A DNA stretch of 64,000 nucleotides from Podospora bellae-mahoneyi (Eukaryota; Ascomycota; Sordariomycetes; Sordariales; Podosporaceae): the NCBI RefSeq assembly GCF_035222275.1, contig NC_085882.1:2177501-2241500 (forward strand), written 5' to 3'. The position numbers were made by a program, and so were the translations under genes. Below are positions 1-10,900 of the stretch, piece by piece. A model generated the notes under the pieces. The model made no database searches. It had not been told where the DNA came from and saw only the letters and a list, made by a program, of their open reading frames with translations. The stretch's first letter is position 1, and the number at the start of each line of letters is the position of its first letter.

Positions 1-7
1 AAACAGC

Positions 8-130
8 CAATAGGCCTTTGATGATAGCTGACGTATGCTTGAAGGCCTATTGACTGTCTTTTCGTATGTCTACTTCGTATCGGGCTGTCTTTGAAAGAAA
101 GCCTATCGACTATCATGTTTTAGGGCCCAT
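8..130. repeat. Degenerate GCCT-type short repeats, cluster A
   Basis: Several imperfect copies of a motif resembling GCCTATNGACTATCNT lie upstream of the first gene, in both orientations (GCCTATTGACTGTC, GCCTATCGACTATC, and the reverse form GATGATAGCTGA). They match the unit of the tandem array at 38295-38482. The cluster may be cut by the window edge. Confidence 0.5.
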
Positions 131-427
131 GCTCTGCATCAGTCTCCATTTACTGTCCAACATAACGCCCCGTTTTCATCCTTCCACTGGCGAGCCTCGT
201 GCATTTTTCTGCGCAACCGAAACTTTGGAGCTGTCCAAGGGCCTCCATTATATGACACTTCGACAACCTCTTATTGATCCCAACTCCGTTGCGCTACTTT
301 TCTGTCTCGTCCAGCCAGTCCTCAACTTCGCCTGTCTATCCGCAACAGATACGGTCCCTCCGTTCCGTCCTTCTTCACCTGCGACTTGACACCTGTGCCT
401 CGCCGAGAGAAACGAAACGCGCGCGCA
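131..427 (+). promoter_or_regulatory. Upstream region of the KH-domain gene
   Basis: About 300 nt of pyrimidine-rich DNA without a convincing ORF lies before the first ATG of the KH gene. It should hold the promoter and 5' leader. I see no clear TATA box or factor site. Confidence 0.4.
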
Positions 428-2340
428 ATGGACGGACGTAGCACGAAGCGGTCTCGCTTTGACCAGACTGAGCCGGAGCCACGCCGTCCCTCGAGATTCG
501 ACCGTCGATCCCGTTCGCCGCCGGGGCGCAAGCCCGACTCGGATCGCGAACGTGAGCGCAGCCCTCTTTCTCGGCCTCGCGACGCGCCCACCGGTCCCAA
601 GTCCCCAGTTGATCCCGCTGCTGCTGCCGGTAAGTCCTGAAGTTTTTTTACTCTTTTCTTTTCTCCTTGACACGCCTAAGCCTCTCCATCCTCTTTCCAA
701 TGCTAACGTATCCAACAGCCGCCGCCGCTGCCAAGATCAACGCTCAGCTACAGGCCCGCAAGGGCATCCAACATGTCGATGTCCCACCCGTCCGGTCCGC
801 GTCGTCCGGCAAAGAAGGAAGCGCCGGACCTGCCCTCAACGGGGAGGTGTATGTTGCCGATGGCGACTTTATCAAGGACATCGAAGTGAACGATCTGCGC
901 AACCGCTACCTTCTGACCAAAGGCTCGACCCAGAAAATGGTAAATAACTCCTTGTGTTGCCTACTGATACACCATCAGGTCAATATCCAAGCTTTTTGTG
1001 CGGGACAGTCTTGCTTACTGGAAGCTCGATAGCTCGCACAGGCACACCCACTTTTGCATCTGCTAACCTCGGCTGCTTGATCTAGATTAAAGATGAGACT
1101 GGTGCCGGTACGCCCACACTTGATACCTCTGCTATTCTGTTTGGACTACGGTTGACCACATGTGTTTCAAGATGTCACCACTCGCGGAAGCTACTTTCCC
1201 GACAAGTCGATGGCCACGCCGGCGAACCCTCCTCTCTACCTCCACGTAACGTCCACGACCAAGGAAGGCTTGGACAAGGCAGTGGCCAAGATCGAGGAGT
1301 TGATGAAGCAGGAACTCCCCCAACTTGTCGATGAGCGCCGCTTTCAGCGCCGCCACAACCCCGAGCAGCCGCCGGTCGAGCGTGACGAGTTTGGCCGAGT
1401 AAGTACTATCGAATTTGTTGTGAAAGAATCTGCTGACCATGTACAGCGCAAATGGCCCGAGGAGAAGATAGCAATCACGCTCGAGTCGGTCCCAGGTTTC
1501 AACCTGCGCGCTCAGGTTGTTGGACACGGTGGCGCATACGTCAAGCATATCCAGTCGGAAACTGGGTGCCGTGTTCAGATCAAGGGCCGCGGGTCCGGAT
1601 ACATCGAATCCTCCACGGGCCGTGAAAGCGAAGAGGACATGTACCTCCATGTTGCCGGCCCCGATCCGCTCATGGTCAAGAAAGCAAAGGAGCTCTGCGA
1701 GGATCTGCTGGACAACGTAAAGCAGGAGTACGAAGCATTCAAGAGTCGGCCTCCTCCCCAGCGACATTACAACGGCGGAGGTGGTGGTGGTGGTGGCTAC
1801 GGCGGCGGTCGAGGTGGTGGCGATTCATTCCATGGTCAAGCATACAACCGCGACAGTCACAGTCACCATAACAGCAGCCACAGCCAAAGTCATAGTTACA
1901 GCAACTCCCCTGCCCCCCCGGCAGCCTCTTCTTCGGCATCTCCTGCACCAGCGGCCAGCACTCCCACAGCAACGAACCCGGCTGACTACGCCGCTCAGTA
2001 CGCGCAATACATGCAGTACTACGGCAGCGCGGCAGCTGGTGCAGATCCGTACGCGGCGTATGGAGGGTATGAAGCGTACATGCGAATGTACCAGCAATGG
2101 ATGGCAAGCCAACCACAGCAAGCTCCCGCTGCCCCAGGTGCATCTGCATCTCCCCCTCCTCCTCCACCAAGCGATGCGGCGCCTCCTCCACCGCCTCCTT
2201 CCTCGGCTCCTCCCCCTCCCCCACCAGGAGGACCCCCAGGCACCTCTGGTGGGATGTACAGCGCGGTATGATTCTCTCTGCTTGCTTCAGAAGCCACTTG
2301 ACTAACTTTTGTCTAGCAACCTCCACCTCCGGGGCTCTAG
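428..2340 (+). CDS. KH-domain protein, KHDC4/BLOM7-like (splicing-associated)
   Basis: Six exons: 428-629, 719-939, 1086-1107, 1172-1398, 1447-2265, 2317-2340; 504 aa. The protein starts with an RS/RD-rich tail (about residues 5-60). The segment IKDIEVNDLRNRYLLTKGST (about 107-126) matches the N-terminal KH-like part of human KHDC4, and a type I KH domain with GHGGAYVKHIQ follows at about 238-320. After that come a Gly-rich stretch, a His/Ser run, tyrosine-rich YAAQYAQYMQYYG, and a Pro-rich end. KHDC4 relatives bind RNA and associate with U2/SF1-type splicing factors in the nucleus; the role here is by homology. Exon 3 is only 22 nt. The last intron (2266-2316, branch GACTAAC) replaces an in-frame stop at 2269 and adds a short QPPPPPGL tail. 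All junction phases agree. Confidence 0.88.
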
Positions 2341-2417
2341 AGAAGGCAATGAACAAAGAAAAGGAGACTACCCACTTTGGGAATTGGGGGGGAGGGGGCC
2401 TCAGCGATAATCAATAT
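2341..2417. other. 3' region of the KH gene
   Basis: Short purine-rich 3' flank (likely 3' UTR) with a G-run at about 2387-2398. No gene is seen. Confidence 0.4.
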
Positions 2418-2685
2418 GCCTCGGTAGATTAGTTAGTATGGCTCTAAAATATAGTCAGGATGCCCCTTGGCCAGACTTGACACGCCTTCAAGCACGGCCA
2501 AGCACCTTCATGTACCGTGAATATGCCTTGAACGATGGTCGAAGGCCTTTCCGTTATCTTTGAAGGGCTTGCCATTGAATATAGTCTGCATACCTTCCAA
2601 GCTATTGAAGAAGGGTTTGAAGATAGTTGAGAAGCCTTTTGCAACATTTTGAAGCCTTAGTTTCACATGTAGTCAGTCTCTTTCC
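2418..2685. repeat. Degenerate 20-22 bp GCCTT repeats, cluster B
   Basis: About a dozen imperfect units begin with GCCT, ACCT or GGCT at roughly 20-26 nt spacing, for example GCCTTTCCGTTATCTTTGAA and the reverse-oriented GGGTTTGAAGATAGTTGAGA. The unit resembles that of the array at 38295-38482. The copies are too diverged to fix a strict period. Confidence 0.6.
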
Positions 2686-2930
2686 TCATGCTGTCATGAT
2701 ATCTCCGGGCCGTGCCGTTGGTCAAGTCCAAGCTCCGTGCCTGAGTGTGTGGGGAGCTTTAAGCTCCATTCTTTCCCCACACAGCCGCCGGGCCGCAGTG
2801 TCACCTTCATCCAGCAGCTTCAACCTACAAACTCACATCTGACGGTTGCCCTTGCCATCCTCTGTTGAAGCGGCTGGTATATTCTCCTATTTCACGATAT
2901 AACGTTTTTCCATCGAATCCCGTCCCCGAA
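2686..2930 (+). promoter_or_regulatory. Upstream region of the TRAPPC13-like gene
   Basis: About 245 nt between repeat cluster B and the ATG at 2931. No convincing ORF. It should contain the promoter and leader. Confidence 0.35.
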
Positions 2931-4009
2931 ATGAGTCACCAGCGTCACATTTCCGACGCGGCGGTCAAGGAGCCTCACTCGGTGTCCCTCAAGGTTCTCC
3001 GGCACGTCTTTTTCCCTATCCAACTTTTATATCTTGGGTGTCGACTAACAAATGGGGAAGTCTGACCCGACCATCTCTCGTATCGCAATACCCCCTCTCA
3101 CCACCTCTGTCCTCCTCCGCCATTACGCCCCCTCCTCCTCTTCCCGCCTCGCTATCTTACTCCCCCTCCAGCACCAACCCGACCCCTTTCTTACTTTCCC
3201 CCATCCTCGCCCTTCCCCCAAGCTTCGGCTCGGCATATGTTGGGACAACCTTTTCTTGCACCCTCTGCGCGAATCATGACATCCCCCCCCCCATCGACGG
3301 CGGTCCCCCCCTGTCGGTGAAGACGATCCGGGATGTCAAGATCGAAGCAGAGATGAAGACGCCTTCCTCTCCTACCCTCATCCCGCTGCTACCCCCCGGG
3401 AATGATGAGGGAACAGATCTCAGCCCGGGTGGGACACTCCAAAAGATTGTGAGTTTTGATCTACGGGAGGAGGGGGCGCACACGCTGGTGGTGCAGGTTA
3501 GTTACTACGAGGCTACGTCGACGAGCGGGAGGGCGAGGATGTTTAGGAAGTTGTATCAGTTTGTTTGCAAGGGGTTGTTGGTGGTGCGGACGAAGACTTC
3601 TGCGCTTGGGTTGGGGAAGCAGGGGAATAGGAGGTGGGTTTTGGAGGCGCAGGTTGAGAACTCGGGTGGTGGGGGGGAGACGGGGGATGGTGGGGGGGAG
3701 GTGGTGTTTATGGAGGAGATTGGCTTGGAGCTGGAAAAGGGGTTGAGGGGGAGGGATGTGAATTTCTGGGGGAGGGGCAGGGGGAGGGAGAAGGTTGTGC
3801 TTAGGGCTGGGGAGGGGGAGGAGGTGGTCTTTGTTGTTGAGGAGGAGGGGGAGTGGGATGGGAAGGAGGAGGAGGAGGGAAGGAGGGTTTTTGGGGTTTT
3901 GCAGATTGGGTGGAGGGGGGAGGGGGGTGGGAGGGGGAGTTTGGCTACGGGGAGGTTGGGGACCAGGGTTTTGAGGCCGAGGGAGGGTGGTGCTGGTAGT
4001 AAGGTGTGA
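2931..4009 (+). CDS. TRAPP complex subunit 13-like protein (DUF974)
   Basis: Two exons, 2931-3001 and 3061-4009; 339 aa. The joined sequence gives SLKVLRLTRPSLV at the N-terminus, the signature opening of TRAPPC13 (human has LKVMRLTKPTL). LPPSFGSAYVGTTFSCTLCA (about 75-94), an Ig-like beta-sandwich region, and REEGAHTLVVQVSY followed by FRKLYQFVCKGLLVVRTK (about 160-210) also fit the family. TRAPPC13 is an accessory subunit of the TRAPP tethering complexes at Golgi and autophagosomal membranes. The intron (3002-3060) needs a GC donor (GCACGT); no GT donor keeps the conserved frame, and its branch site is GACTAAC. From about 3450 the coding strand becomes very G-rich and the C-terminal third is Gly/Glu/Arg-biased, so its exact end is less certain. 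Confidence 0.85.
3002..3060 (+). other. GC-AG intron in the TRAPPC13-like gene
   Basis: The donor is GCACGT, the branch site GACTAAC and the acceptor GGAAG. The phase-2 junction restores CGT-CTG (Arg-Leu) inside the conserved LKVLRLTRP motif. GT alternatives at 2994 and 3006 break the frame. Confidence 0.8.
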
Positions 4010-4193
4010 TGGATGAGGATGCGGATGGGTCAGGGAGAACAGTGACTGACTGATGGGGCGGCGGGTTTGGCAATGTTTGGTGAATATGGTTTACGGTGGG
4101 CGGGAGCAACCTTTCAGCGGTGGGAAATATAGACCCCAGGTCTGCTCTTGCTTACAGCGAAGTAGCTAGTTCATCCAAATTCATTCGGGTCCC

Positions 4194-4322
4194 CTAGCCC
4201 AGTGGTCGGTATTCTGAGTATGCTCCCAGGAGCAGGAGTCCGGAGTCCACCCACTGGAGCCCTTCACGGTAGGTAGTTGGTTCGAGTACTCTCAAGTCTC
4301 TGTTTTTTTTTTTTTTTTTTTT
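4194..4322 (+). other. Pol III-type relic (tRNA-derived SINE or tRNA pseudogene candidate)
   Basis: TAGCCCAGTGG (about 4196-4206) fits the tRNA A-box consensus. GGTTCGAGTAC (about 4281-4291) fits most of the B box, with one mismatch near its end. A run of about 20 T follows at 4303-4322 and could terminate Pol III. The sequence does not fold as a tRNA: the T stem does not pair and the A-B spacing of about 75 nt is long. It may be a tRNA-derived SINE fragment or a decayed tRNA. Confidence 0.4.
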
Positions 4323-4396
4323 GATCCTTTTTGCGACTTTTTCATATATGGCACACCGCTTTGTAAGCCAAAAAGCTAAAGAGTATTCGATGGAGA

Positions 4397-4565
4397 GCCT
4401 TGCAAAGACAATCAAGAGGCCTGCAAAATTAATTAGTACGCCCTCAAACCAGTTAACATGCCTCGAACATAAAGTTAATACGGCTTGAGATATAAAGTCT
4501 TCGAGAGGCCTTGTCAGATTGGTTTCCGTTATCCTGAGATGCCTTTATCTACGTCCGTCGCCGTC
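4397..4565 (+). repeat. Degenerate 20-22 bp GCCT repeats, cluster C
   Basis: Units starting with GCCT, GCCC or GGCT begin at 4397, 4419, 4440, 4460, 4482, 4508 and 4541. The first four intervals are 20-22 nt. Examples are GCCTGCAAAATTAATTAGTA and GCCTCGAACATAAAGTTAAT. This is the same general unit as clusters A and B and the array in the 38.2-38.6 kb element. Confidence 0.6.
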
Positions 4566-7500
4566 CGCAACCTTTTTATTCTGCGACGTGTGCACCTATC
4601 ATGGGACACTACAAGCAAAGGCCGCCAGCGTCTGTTTAGTTGGATAGTTGACGGCGTATGCGCCATATCTGAAATCAACGAACAAACCTGCTTTGAGTGG
4701 TGAAGAACGGGCTTGGAGTTTGGAAACCCGCGCAGTCTCCTTTTTACGGTTGCAGGCGTAGTGTCGATGTCTGTAAGTTCCTCCAAAAGCCATGATCGGT
4801 TGGTATGACCGTTAATACAATGGGATCTATTACAGGTGATAAATAACAATGATGGTAGTGTCTGCCTTGGGCACTAGGGTATTCTGCTCATGATGGTATA
4901 ATGTAGCATCTCTCAAACAATTTCCTTGCTCGACCATGTCAATTTCTGCTTTTACAGCAAGTGACATCCACCCATGCAGATCAATCCATGTTCTCCCAGA
5001 TCTGAATTACCACCTCCCAGGTCCAACTTGGTATAAACTTCTCACCTATGGACAAGGTCCAGGTCAGTAATCAACCTGAACCAACGATACCAACCCGGTT
5101 TTTTTCTTTTTTTTTTTCTTTTTTTGGTTTTTTTGACCGTCCCGTGTCTACCACCACAAGGTGCTATGGCTGAAACGCTCGGGATCGGCGGGTTTGGGTT
5201 TCGTTCCCCCAAGCCGTGCCGTCTCTTGTTACACTGCTGCGTCCACTAGGAAGTGAACTGGGGCTGCTGGGTGGAAATATATCATCAGACCGAGGCTTTG
5301 AAAGAAGGAGCAAACTTTTCGTGTTATTAAGTATTGATGGTGCCTCTTCCGAGATTTCAGCCCGAAAAGAAGAAAAAAAGGTTGAGATGAACAGGTATCC
5401 AGATCCTGCATGAGTTTAGATATGGGAGAGTTGCTTGATTGGGATGGTTCTGCATGTGCATATGTGTGTGCATATCTGTGTGCATTGTTGATGGGGAACC
5501 GTCAAAGTTCAGGAGAGGCCGGGATTGGTGTATGGCCTTGACATTATGATCTTGGACGATGGGCTCAACATTGGGCATCGGAGCTGCCGGCAGCTTCACC
5601 ATCATCATCAAGGTTGTATGTAGTTGAGAGTTCGAGGTTGTTAAAGCAACTGGGCAGCAAAGCAGCAGGTCAATAATGCACCTTGATGGGGCCAAGAACG
5701 AGGGTTTTGGGTGTGAGTGGATGGGAGAACCCCTGGGTTGGTTTGTGAACCCCTCTCCCCACCTCGCACGCTGACCCCTGAACACTTGATGATGCTGCTC
5801 GAGAAGATACCCGAGCGTATCGGGAACACGATCTCAACAACGACGAGTTACAAGGTATATCTCGTGTTTCCAACGCGCGAGCGATTTGGGGAGCTGCCGT
5901 CAGCCTTTTACCTCATGTCGTGTACTGTACCAGAAACAAAAGACAAGGCAAAAAAAAAAGTCTCCGTCGACGACGCCGGCTCCCGACGGGCGTCTGGCGT
6001 CAAGTTTGTTGGGCTTGGGTTTTTTTTTTTTATTAATGAATAAGGGGGGGCAAAAGATGGAGGATGGGGGGCGGGGAGGAGGGGGGCGCTTGCAAGGATA
6101 TCGGCAGCAAAAGTTGCCCGTCGAGGATTGCCTATCAACAGGCGCAAAAGAAGACGATCTCGATTTTACCGTCGCTTCCTGCCGCTGAAGCTGAGAGGAC
6201 AGATAGAGAGGTGATTCCTGCTGCTTCCCCTGCATGATAATTGATCGTGTTTTCACTGTGTATGCGTAACTGTTGCTTGTCATAGTCAGAAGAAAAAGGC
6301 CATGATCAAGATGCCATGTGGCAGAGAGACTTCTGTATCTAGTTCTCTGGGCCTGTCCTACCTCGCACGGCGTTATCGAAGGTGCCTGGAGGCTGCCATC
6401 ACTGCAGACGCCTCTCCCCACGGGTGGAAGTGAGGTGTGGTGCGGCCAAAAGGGGGGGCCACCACACCACATACTACTGCGTGATATAGGGAATTTGACT
6501 CTCTGGTTGTTGTTTCCATGGATATATTATATATATAAAACAATGAATATCACAGCTGGACAACGCCCATGATGCCGTGTGATAATAAATGGCGTAGATA
6601 CCTATACGTGATATACTCCGTAATAATGATCAAAGGGTTCTGTCGGATCTGCTCGGCTGTGGTGGTGCATCGATCGACAATCAACGGTCCCCTTTGGGAA
6701 CCCTGGAAAAAAGACCCCTTCCACTCCGTTCCCCAGATCAGACCCCCAGGTCCGGTGGAGGTGTGCCTCGTGTTGGAATGCGCCTGAAGTCGACAAAAGA
6801 GTGAGATCCAGAGGTTGCCTGCAGGTCAATCTCTCTCCACGTTACGCCAAAGAAGACGCGTTTGCTTCAAGCAACAAGAGAACAGAACGAAAAAAAAAAA
6901 AACGAAAAAAGCAAAAAAAAAAAGTCCAACGTCTCTCTCGCTCGCTCGCTCATCTTTCCCGACCAGGGCTTGTCCATCGTGTTTTAGCGTCAGGGGGTTC
7001 TACGAATAGCATCACTAGCTTCCGCGATGGTCCAGTTCAGTTTCGACCGCGGCTGGACAGGGCACTACCCCCCGCTCGTACATGTGGGAATCTGGAAACG
7101 GTTTTTGGTTTCTGACTGGGACGAGAGAGAGTCTGGACTTGTCTAGTGTCGTCGTTGATCATGGATGCGATGTGTGTCGTGATTGAGAGGGGGAAGTTCA
7201 GTTAGGTACCTAAAGGACAGGGGCCCTGCCAGAAATGGGGGGTGGGCAGCTGGGGGGGCCACGCAGGGGTTTTCGGTGCGGCACCTCCTGCAGCCAGCGA
7301 CAAGGGTCAGCTTTTTAGGCCTAAATGCAGATGCACGTCCTGGGACGTCCATCCACCTCCATCCCCCTGGGGGCAGGCAAATCCCCAGAAATAAAGAAAA
7401 ATATTCCTACCTGTTGCCCTTCCAAAACAACGGGCAACCTCCATCCCGAAGCAAAGAACAGCTCCAGACGCGCCCTGTTTCTGTCCTGTCACTCTATTTG

Positions 7501-7761
7501 ACCGTCCCATCCCATCCAAATCCCGCCGGGCTCTTTCTGCCCACCTCCACCTCCGACCGCCTTCGATAACGGTGGTGCATCTGCTACCTACCAGGTATCT
7601 CGTGAGGTGCGCAACACCCAATCGACGACATCCAAGCTCTGGTAGGCTTGGGAAAAAGGCAGTGTGTTCAGGGGGCGGGGGCCGCTCTTGTCTCTGCCCA
7701 CCATCTATCTCACCGCGGGACCAGGTGCCAACTTGAAGTGTAGACGAACCAAAGTCGCGCT

Positions 7762-7797
<36 letters not shown>

Positions 7798-7980
7798 TCA
7801 CCCGCATCCACCGCACCCATCCATACCCACCTCGCGCCTGGCGATCAACTGCGACTGACTGCTTGCCCTTTGTTCCACCCGCAGGGCGCCGATAACGAAC
7901 CGATACACCACAAGAACAAGACCGAGAACAAGAACAAGAACAAGAACAAGAAAAGAGCCACCGCGTGGCTGTGATATGCC
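4566..7980. other. Long gene-poor interval and upstream region of the DENN gene
   Basis: About 3.4 kb with no ORF that looks like a conserved protein. It holds T-runs (about 5100-5127 and 6019-6030), a 14-bp palindrome AGCTGCCGGCAGCT at about 5582-5595, an inverted repeat able to form a hairpin at 6434-6468 (GGTGTGGT...ACCACACC), A-runs near 6890-6925, a (CACCGA)6-like tract at 7762-7797, and an AAGAACAAG-rich leader just before the ATG at 7981. The last 500-700 nt are probably promoter and 5' leader. Confidence 0.45.
7762..7797 (+). repeat. (CACCGA)n microsatellite
   Basis: About six tandem hexamers lie in the presumed upstream or leader region of the DENN gene. Confidence 0.85.
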
Positions 7981-10900
7981 ATGGACGGCAACAATACTTC
8001 GGCTCCCCTTGCCGACTACTTCTGGATTGCAGGCATAGAAGACGTTAAATACGACGATGAACCAGCCTCCCAGTTGGACGTCGAGGACACCATCGTCGAG
8101 GACGAGGATGGAGAGGCGGAGACCGACCGGTCGGTAGCGACGCCGTCGCGCGCCACGGCTCGTCACTCGCGCCAGAACTCGGCTAACCGTTTGTCCGTCA
8201 TGTCTAAGCTCTCCCTATCCGGTAGCGAAGAACCATCTCAGGATGACGTCGAGGAGAAGGACATTACCAAAAGTAACCGTAGCAGCGCAACCATCCGGCC
8301 GAACCCCCCGCCCAGCCTCAACACCGGCCTTGCCAATGGGACCAACGGCACCAACGGCACTAACGGCTTTGATCTGGGAAGCTTGGGCGGAGGACAAGGC
8401 ATTGGATTCGATGGATTCCCCGCCGACTTTGACTTTGACAAGGCCCTCCTCAAGTTTGCCGCCGAACGCGAGAACTTCCTCGACGACCTGACCTTCAGCG
8501 CAGGCGCAAGGGTCCAGTCGAGACCGCCCATGATAAACCCCAGGACCGAGAGACTCAAGGCTGAGGACGCCGAGAGCGGGAGAAAGAGCCCTCTGAAGAG
8601 CATCCGCGGCAGCATTCGCCGCAAGATGAGTTTTAGGGATATGAGCAGCGTGAGAAAGCAGCCAATGACTCCTCGAGCGGGTACGTGTAGCAGATCGGCA
8701 TCGACAGACTCTCTCGCTGCCTTGGAATCCCTGCCATCTGCGGTTCGTGTGCTGACTGTAGGGTCTCTAGCCTCTATCCGGACGGCGAAGCGCCTGAGCA
8801 ACTACAACTCCGTCATCCCACCCCCGGAACCGCTGAACCTCGATCCAGACATGCACCCGCTTAAGAGGCGGTTTGAGCCAGTTCTGCTTGATCGATACCC
8901 CCCGCGAGACGCCTCGGCCGACGACCTGGCCAGGAGAGGAAAGTTCCCCGACTACGTGCCCATGTTTGCCTTTCCCAACGACATCCAGATTGTCTCCTCG
9001 GACGACCGGCCTCGCTCGACCTGGCACGGATTCACCATGACGTCGGATGACAACTCCAAGATTTACGGCATTACCATCATTGTCTGGGTGGCACTGCACG
9101 CAGAGGTGGCGGACGAGGTCGAGAAGAGGTGCGAGCGGTGGCGACAAAGACACATGAGCAACGAGGAAAGGGAGCTCGCTGCTAGTCTTGGCGGCCGTCT
9201 AGCCGCAGAGCGGGCCTATCTGTCACAGCTGCTCGCGAAGCTGGGTACCGTCCCCTCGGGCTCGGCCGCCCGCGAGTCTCTGGACGAGCAGATTAGCGCG
9301 GTGGAGGAAAAGATCGCGCTCATGACGGAGATGCTGAGGCCGTTGAGGCATGGCGCGGCGTCCAAGATTGACGGTCTGACCGCCGGCGAGACGGGCCTCT
9401 GGGCTCCTAGGGCGTTTGGCATTTTGGGTAGAGATCCAGCCAAGATGCAGTTTTGGAAAGAATGGTTGCGAGCTGTCACGGTACCCATGACAGACGGTGC
9501 CGTTCTCCGGATCCCGCCGAGCTCGCCCAAGGTTGGACGCTGGCAGCCTTTGGAGCGCTATGTCGTGAACCTCTGCACCGAAGCTTTTAGCCCCCTCAGT
9601 TCTCTGACCCAGGTGGAGTTGGGCGTGCGAGAGCTGCGGCTGTATGCCCGCAAGGAGGCTGCCAATGAGCTTCCTGGATCGCGCAGCATTGATATCTACG
9701 CCCTATTCAGATGCCTGTCTCTGGAAAACATCGTCCTGCTCTTCGAGTATGCCATGTCGGAAGGACGCATCATCTTCCTCTCATCACACACTGGCATGCT
9801 GCACCTAGCCTGCCATGCGCTGGCCAATTTGCTGTACCCCTTGAAATGGGCGAGCATCTTTATTCCGGTCTTGCCTGCCCGACTCATCTCGGCCCTGGAA
9901 GCCCCTTGCCCCTATATTGTTGGTATTGAGAGACGCTACGAGAAGATTGAGCTTCCCGACGACGACTACGTCCTTGTGGACCTCGACAAAGACAGCATCG
10001 ACGCCACACACCAAGCGGCCAGCCTGCCACGGCAGCACCGACGAAAGCTTCTCTCGCTCCTTCAGATCGCCGCTCCTCACAGACTGAGATATGGAGTCAC
10101 ACCGGGACCCCCCCCATACGCAATCGAGGCCTTCCCGTACGACGCATACTCGGCAGAAAACGAGACGCTGTTCAACCCCCTCCCGATGAAGAGCTCACTG
10201 GGCAAGTGGGTGTCGCAAAACTCATCCACCTTTGCCGAGCCAGACCCGCCAGAGTGTATCCGGACGCCGTTGTTCAACGCTTTTGCCCAGGCCAAGATTG
10301 ACCCTTCCAGGATGGAGCGGCCGCCGACGTCCAAGTCCAGCAAGGGCAGCCCGCCGTCGTCTGTCTCGCCCGTGTCGATGAACTTTCCCCCCATGCCCAT
10401 CACTCCCATCTCCAGGAGCGATTCCGGGTTTGCGGCTACGCTGAGGGAGAAGCGCTCTGGGCATTTTGACGAGAGGTCGAGGCGCAGCTCCTCGTTTGGG
10501 GTGGACAAGCAGCCTCCCCATCCTTCCATGGCCCACCGCCCGAGCCTGCCTTTTCTGAACGGCCACACGCAGAACATGTCCATCTCGGCCATCTCGATCG
10601 ACTCGCAGTCTTCGTTTGGGGGTTATGCGCCCTCGACGTATGCGCAGTCGACGATTGCTGCCTCGACCATCATGCCCAACATGATGGTGCAGCCGGTTAA
10701 AAATACGGAGAATACCGTCTGGGTGGAGGGGCACTGCTTCAACTGGGAGCCGACGGAGACGGGGTCTACGTGCACGGTGTGCGACGAGAGGTCGGAGGGG
10801 GATGGGCTGTATAAATGCAACGGGTGTGACTGTTTGAGTCACAACAGGTGCTTGGGGTTTGTGAGCCTGGTGTGCCCGGAGGCGTTCCATCCGGACAGGG

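Noticed and set aside
5717-6043. Plus-strand frame with the peptide LTPEHLMMLLEKIPERIGNT
   Set aside because: It looks protein-like only over about 40 residues, then runs into A- and T-runs. No splice partners or family signature are seen.
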